Assembly (NCBI GenBank): GCA_023436685.1
Contig: JAEZIL010000125.1
Location: forward strand, 1-10,151
Length of the DNA stretch: 10,151 nt
Source of the DNA: Bacteroidota bacterium
GTDB lineage: Bacteria; Bacteroidota; Bacteroidia; Chitinophagales; Chitinophagaceae
Direction: 5' to 3'
Within the stretch, counting starts at the first letter, position 1; every line of letters begins with the position of its first letter. A program made the translations under genes and the position numbers. Below the pieces are notes generated by a model. The model was not told the DNA's origin, searched no databases, and saw nothing but the letters and a program-made list of their open reading frames with translations. Below, one piece after another: positions 9,001 to 10,151 of the stretch.

Positions 9001-10151
9001 AGTATTTGGCAATGATGGCTTTTATGTACAAAATTTCCGCATTAGCAATGGCGGCGAGTCTATTAGTATCAATAGTGAAACACCACAATTCAGTGCACCT
9101 ATAGTTGCCGCCATCAACAATTTCCTTATATCCAATATTACCGAAATAATTAGCAGCGATACATTGCTGGCAAATGGGGTACTGAACAGTAACATGCGTT
9201 TGCAAGACCTTACCAGGCAACCTAAAGCATCGGGAACGCTAGCTGTAACCAACCTATCGGTATTGAACGATACAATAGGCAACCTTGATGTACAGCTTAA
9301 CGAGGCCAGTGCAACAGCAATCAATTCCCGTATTGCCCTCAATGGGCGGGGAAATGAATTGGCGGTTACGGGCTACTATTATCCTACCCCTGTTAACGGA
9401 AACAATTTTGACCTTGACATGCAGGTTAATGCCATTAATCTGCGCACAATGGAAGGATTAGCACAACATCAGATACGTAATACATCCGGCTATATCCGTG
9501 GTAACCTGAAGGTACAGGGTACAATTGCAGCTCCTAAAGTAATAGGGGAACTACGCACGGACAACCTGGCAACAACCCCTGCTATGCTGGGTGCCCCTCT
9601 CAAATTCCCATCAGAAACAATTGCTTTTACAGCTGAAGGAATTGAATTTAGAAACTTTAAAATTGTAGATACGTTAGGAAACGAAGGAACAATAAGCGGT
9701 AAGATTATAACTACTAACTATCGTGACATGAAACTTGCCCTAAAGCTAAGAGCTAAAGAATTGCAGGTATTGAACTCAACACGAGATGATAATGAACTCT
9801 TCTATGGCAAGATGCTGGTAAGTACGAATATGAATATTAACGGTACTCCGGCTGCACCAAGTATCGACGGCAACTTGACCATACACGATAGTACTAAGTT
9901 TACCGTAGTATTACCCCAAAACGAAGCCAGCATACAGGAGCGCGATGGCATAGTGGAATTTGTGAATATGCGTGATGGGCGCCCACTGGCAGTTAAGGAT
10001 ACAACTCCGAAAGTAGCAGCACGTACGGGTATGGACTTAAACATGAATGTTGGGATTGAAAAGAATGCTGAATTTAGTGTTATAATAGATGAAGGTACCG
10101 GCGACTTTTTACGCGTGCGGGGTGAGGCAGCTTTGAATACCACTGTACGTC
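6080..10151 (+). CDS. tamB: TamB-like AsmA-superfamily envelope assembly protein (3' end outside window)
   Basis: The frame is open from the ATG at 6080 to the window edge: 1357 codons with no stop. Residues 1-6 are lysine-rich and 7-28 form one hydrophobic segment, an inner-membrane anchor with the rest in the periplasm. Next come the conserved N-terminal stretch VQIGELDYSLPKW (about 53-65) and a Pro/Glu-rich linker (about 132-148). A very long run of short alternating beta strands follows, with no enzyme motif. Repeats of the kind GT-x-x-x-P-x-V-x-G appear near 1147 (GTIAAPKVIGEL) and 1255 (GTPAAPSIDGNL), followed by LNMNVGIEKNAEFSVIIDEG and LRVRGEAAL, typical of the C-terminal TamB domain (DUF490). 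Family members bridge inner and outer membranes as a lipid-carrying beta groove and work with a BamA-like partner (TamA, or TamL in Bacteroidota). That partner is not in view. Probably one to three hundred residues are missing. The start has no Shine-Dalgarno and no clear promoter; the terminator upstream implies its own transcript. Confidence 0.93.
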   Translation, partial: MKKALKIFLYILGGIFGLVIIAVLLLLTPPGKELVRSQAESFLRNKLKTTVQIGELDYSLPKWLELKKVLFLDQRNDTLISAGTLRVDIAMLKLINGTVQVNRLNFENGVAHIYRLAPDTTFNFDYIAKAFSSPSPEEPKEEKPADTSGGLVLDIREVAFKNIRFNFDDFTGGSRFGVLIGELSARINKTDINKMDFGVKRLYVNGLHSTFSIDTSYLPEEPEDTTTSLLPMLAADELDLNNISFAFNNNTDKMLFSIALKKLLVHPKTIDLNSQYITMNDLLLDTTNIKMVMGKKDVTEAKAEEVVDSAVAKKWKVLANSIKLNGINFIMDDENAPRQQYGIDYAHLDVRSLILDVEQLLYTTDTIAGNLKQLSVKEKSGFDLQKFKTQFAYYPQGAYLTNLYLQTSNTLLQDKLVVKYPSLDALKTQMGLLQLQLQLKNSVVGMADVLLFAPQLRTQEIFKRYGNDKLNVNAAIEGYVNALNIKTFQLSGLGGTYVDINGRLNGLPDADKLNYNLAIKRLQSQKATVMAFMPASVKQQVDLPSSFNITGRVSGNVKDYNTDLLAATTDGNAVIKGKILMSPGSGKERYDVIIKTENLNLGKILRKDSLMGRITANISAKGQSFDVNYMDAMLKGEILSAGFMGYNYTSISFDAKVAKKVAKANLVSNDPNAVLALDADADLNGKYPALVAKLVIDSMDMQALNLYKEELKVRATVDANMPELNPDYPRGIININKPQVVMAGARYYLDSIYLSSQPNADSGNFIVLDADAIQAVITGKTPLSKVGTIIQQRIDKYYTIAPDTVKTLAANRKKVTSDTTTLPADYNLNLSAIIRDRPLLRILLPGLQQLDTIKIDGALTPADMYVNATMPRLQYNDMFLYNGKANVQGRDSALTYDVTLDRFKQSNIELWYAKVNGSLYNQSIDANVSISDSSGKERFALGAVYSQRDTQKISLKPGLVLNYNTWQVAQPNAIVFGNDGFYVQNFRISNGGESISINSETPQFSAPIVAAINNFLISNITEIISSDTLLANGVLNSNMRLQDLTRQPKASGTLAVTNLSVLNDTIGNLDVQLNEASATAINSRIALNGRGNELAVTGYYYPTPVNGNNFDLDMQVNAINLRTMEGLAQHQIRNTSGYIRGNLKVQGTIAAPKVIGELRTDNLATTPAMLGAPLKFPSETIAFTAEGIEFRNFKIVDTLGNEGTISGKIITTNYRDMKLALKLRAKELQVLNSTRDDNELFYGKMLVSTNMNINGTPAAPSIDGNLTIHDSTKFTVVLPQNEASIQERDGIVEFVNMRDGRPLAVKDTTPKVAARTGMDLNMNVGIEKNAEFSVIIDEGTGDFLRVRGEAALNTTVR
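7374..7401. repeat. Perfect 28-base palindrome inside tamB
   Basis: TTCTTCAATTGCAG (7374-7387) is followed directly by its exact reverse complement (7388-7401), with no spacer. It lies within tamB and encodes the alternating strand LLQLQLQLKN. Leu codons TTG/CTG and Gln codons CAA/CAG are reverse complements of each other, so a Leu-Gln alternating beta strand tends to generate such symmetry. A DNA-level role is not needed to explain it. Confidence 0.9.

Noticed and set aside
48..10151. A defence system, toxin-antitoxin pair or other new multi-gene system
   Set aside because: All long frames are assigned to ordinary conserved families with unrelated functions, the gaps are short and filled by promoters and terminators, and there are no mobile-element marks or compositional breaks visible by eye.

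Overview
The window reads as chromosomal DNA of a Bacteroidota bacterium, most likely from the Chitinophagaceae/Sphingobacteriia side (inference). The start sites carry the Bacteroidota-type -7 promoter element TAnnTTTG rather than TATAAT. Shine-Dalgarno sequences are absent in front of the genes. GC content is moderate. The glutamyl-tRNA synthetase, the fused B12 acyl-CoA mutase and the very long TamB/AsmA-like protein all resemble the Bacteroidota versions of their families. I see no insertion sequence, phage gene, CRISPR array, tRNA or rRNA.

Layout, left to right: (1) bases 1-15 hold the first five codons of a minus-strand gene that leaves the window, preceded by a good -7 element (35-43). 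(2) 48-923 (+) is a PLP-dependent class IV aminotransferase-fold enzyme, probably aminodeoxychorismate lyase-like. Its start is uncertain because its 5' end overlaps the divergent promoter. (3) 952-2475 (+) is gltX, glutamyl-tRNA synthetase, with a perfect -7 element ending only 7 bases before its ATG. It is closed by a hairpin terminator at 2496-2521. (4) 2583-5984 (+) is icmF, a 1133-residue isobutyryl-CoA mutase in which the B12-binding domain, the G-protein chaperone and the mutase barrel are one chain. It has its own -7 element (2547-2554) and a strong symmetrical terminator (5994-6024). (5) 6080 to the window end (+) is an open frame of 1357 codons that stays open at the edge. It encodes a TamB-like AsmA-superfamily envelope protein with an N-terminal membrane anchor.

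The genes are mostly separate transcription units: each of the two long gaps (about 95-110 bases) holds a terminator, and three starts have their own -7 element. Their functions are unrelated: folate-type cofactor or amino-acid metabolism, translation, branched acyl-CoA metabolism and outer-membrane biogenesis. No new multi-gene system is visible. The points worth a second look are the near-leaderless gltX start, the crowded divergent start region at 30-100, the active-site signature and large barrel insertion of the mutase, and a perfect 28-base palindrome inside tamB. All gaps between genes are shorter than 300 bases.
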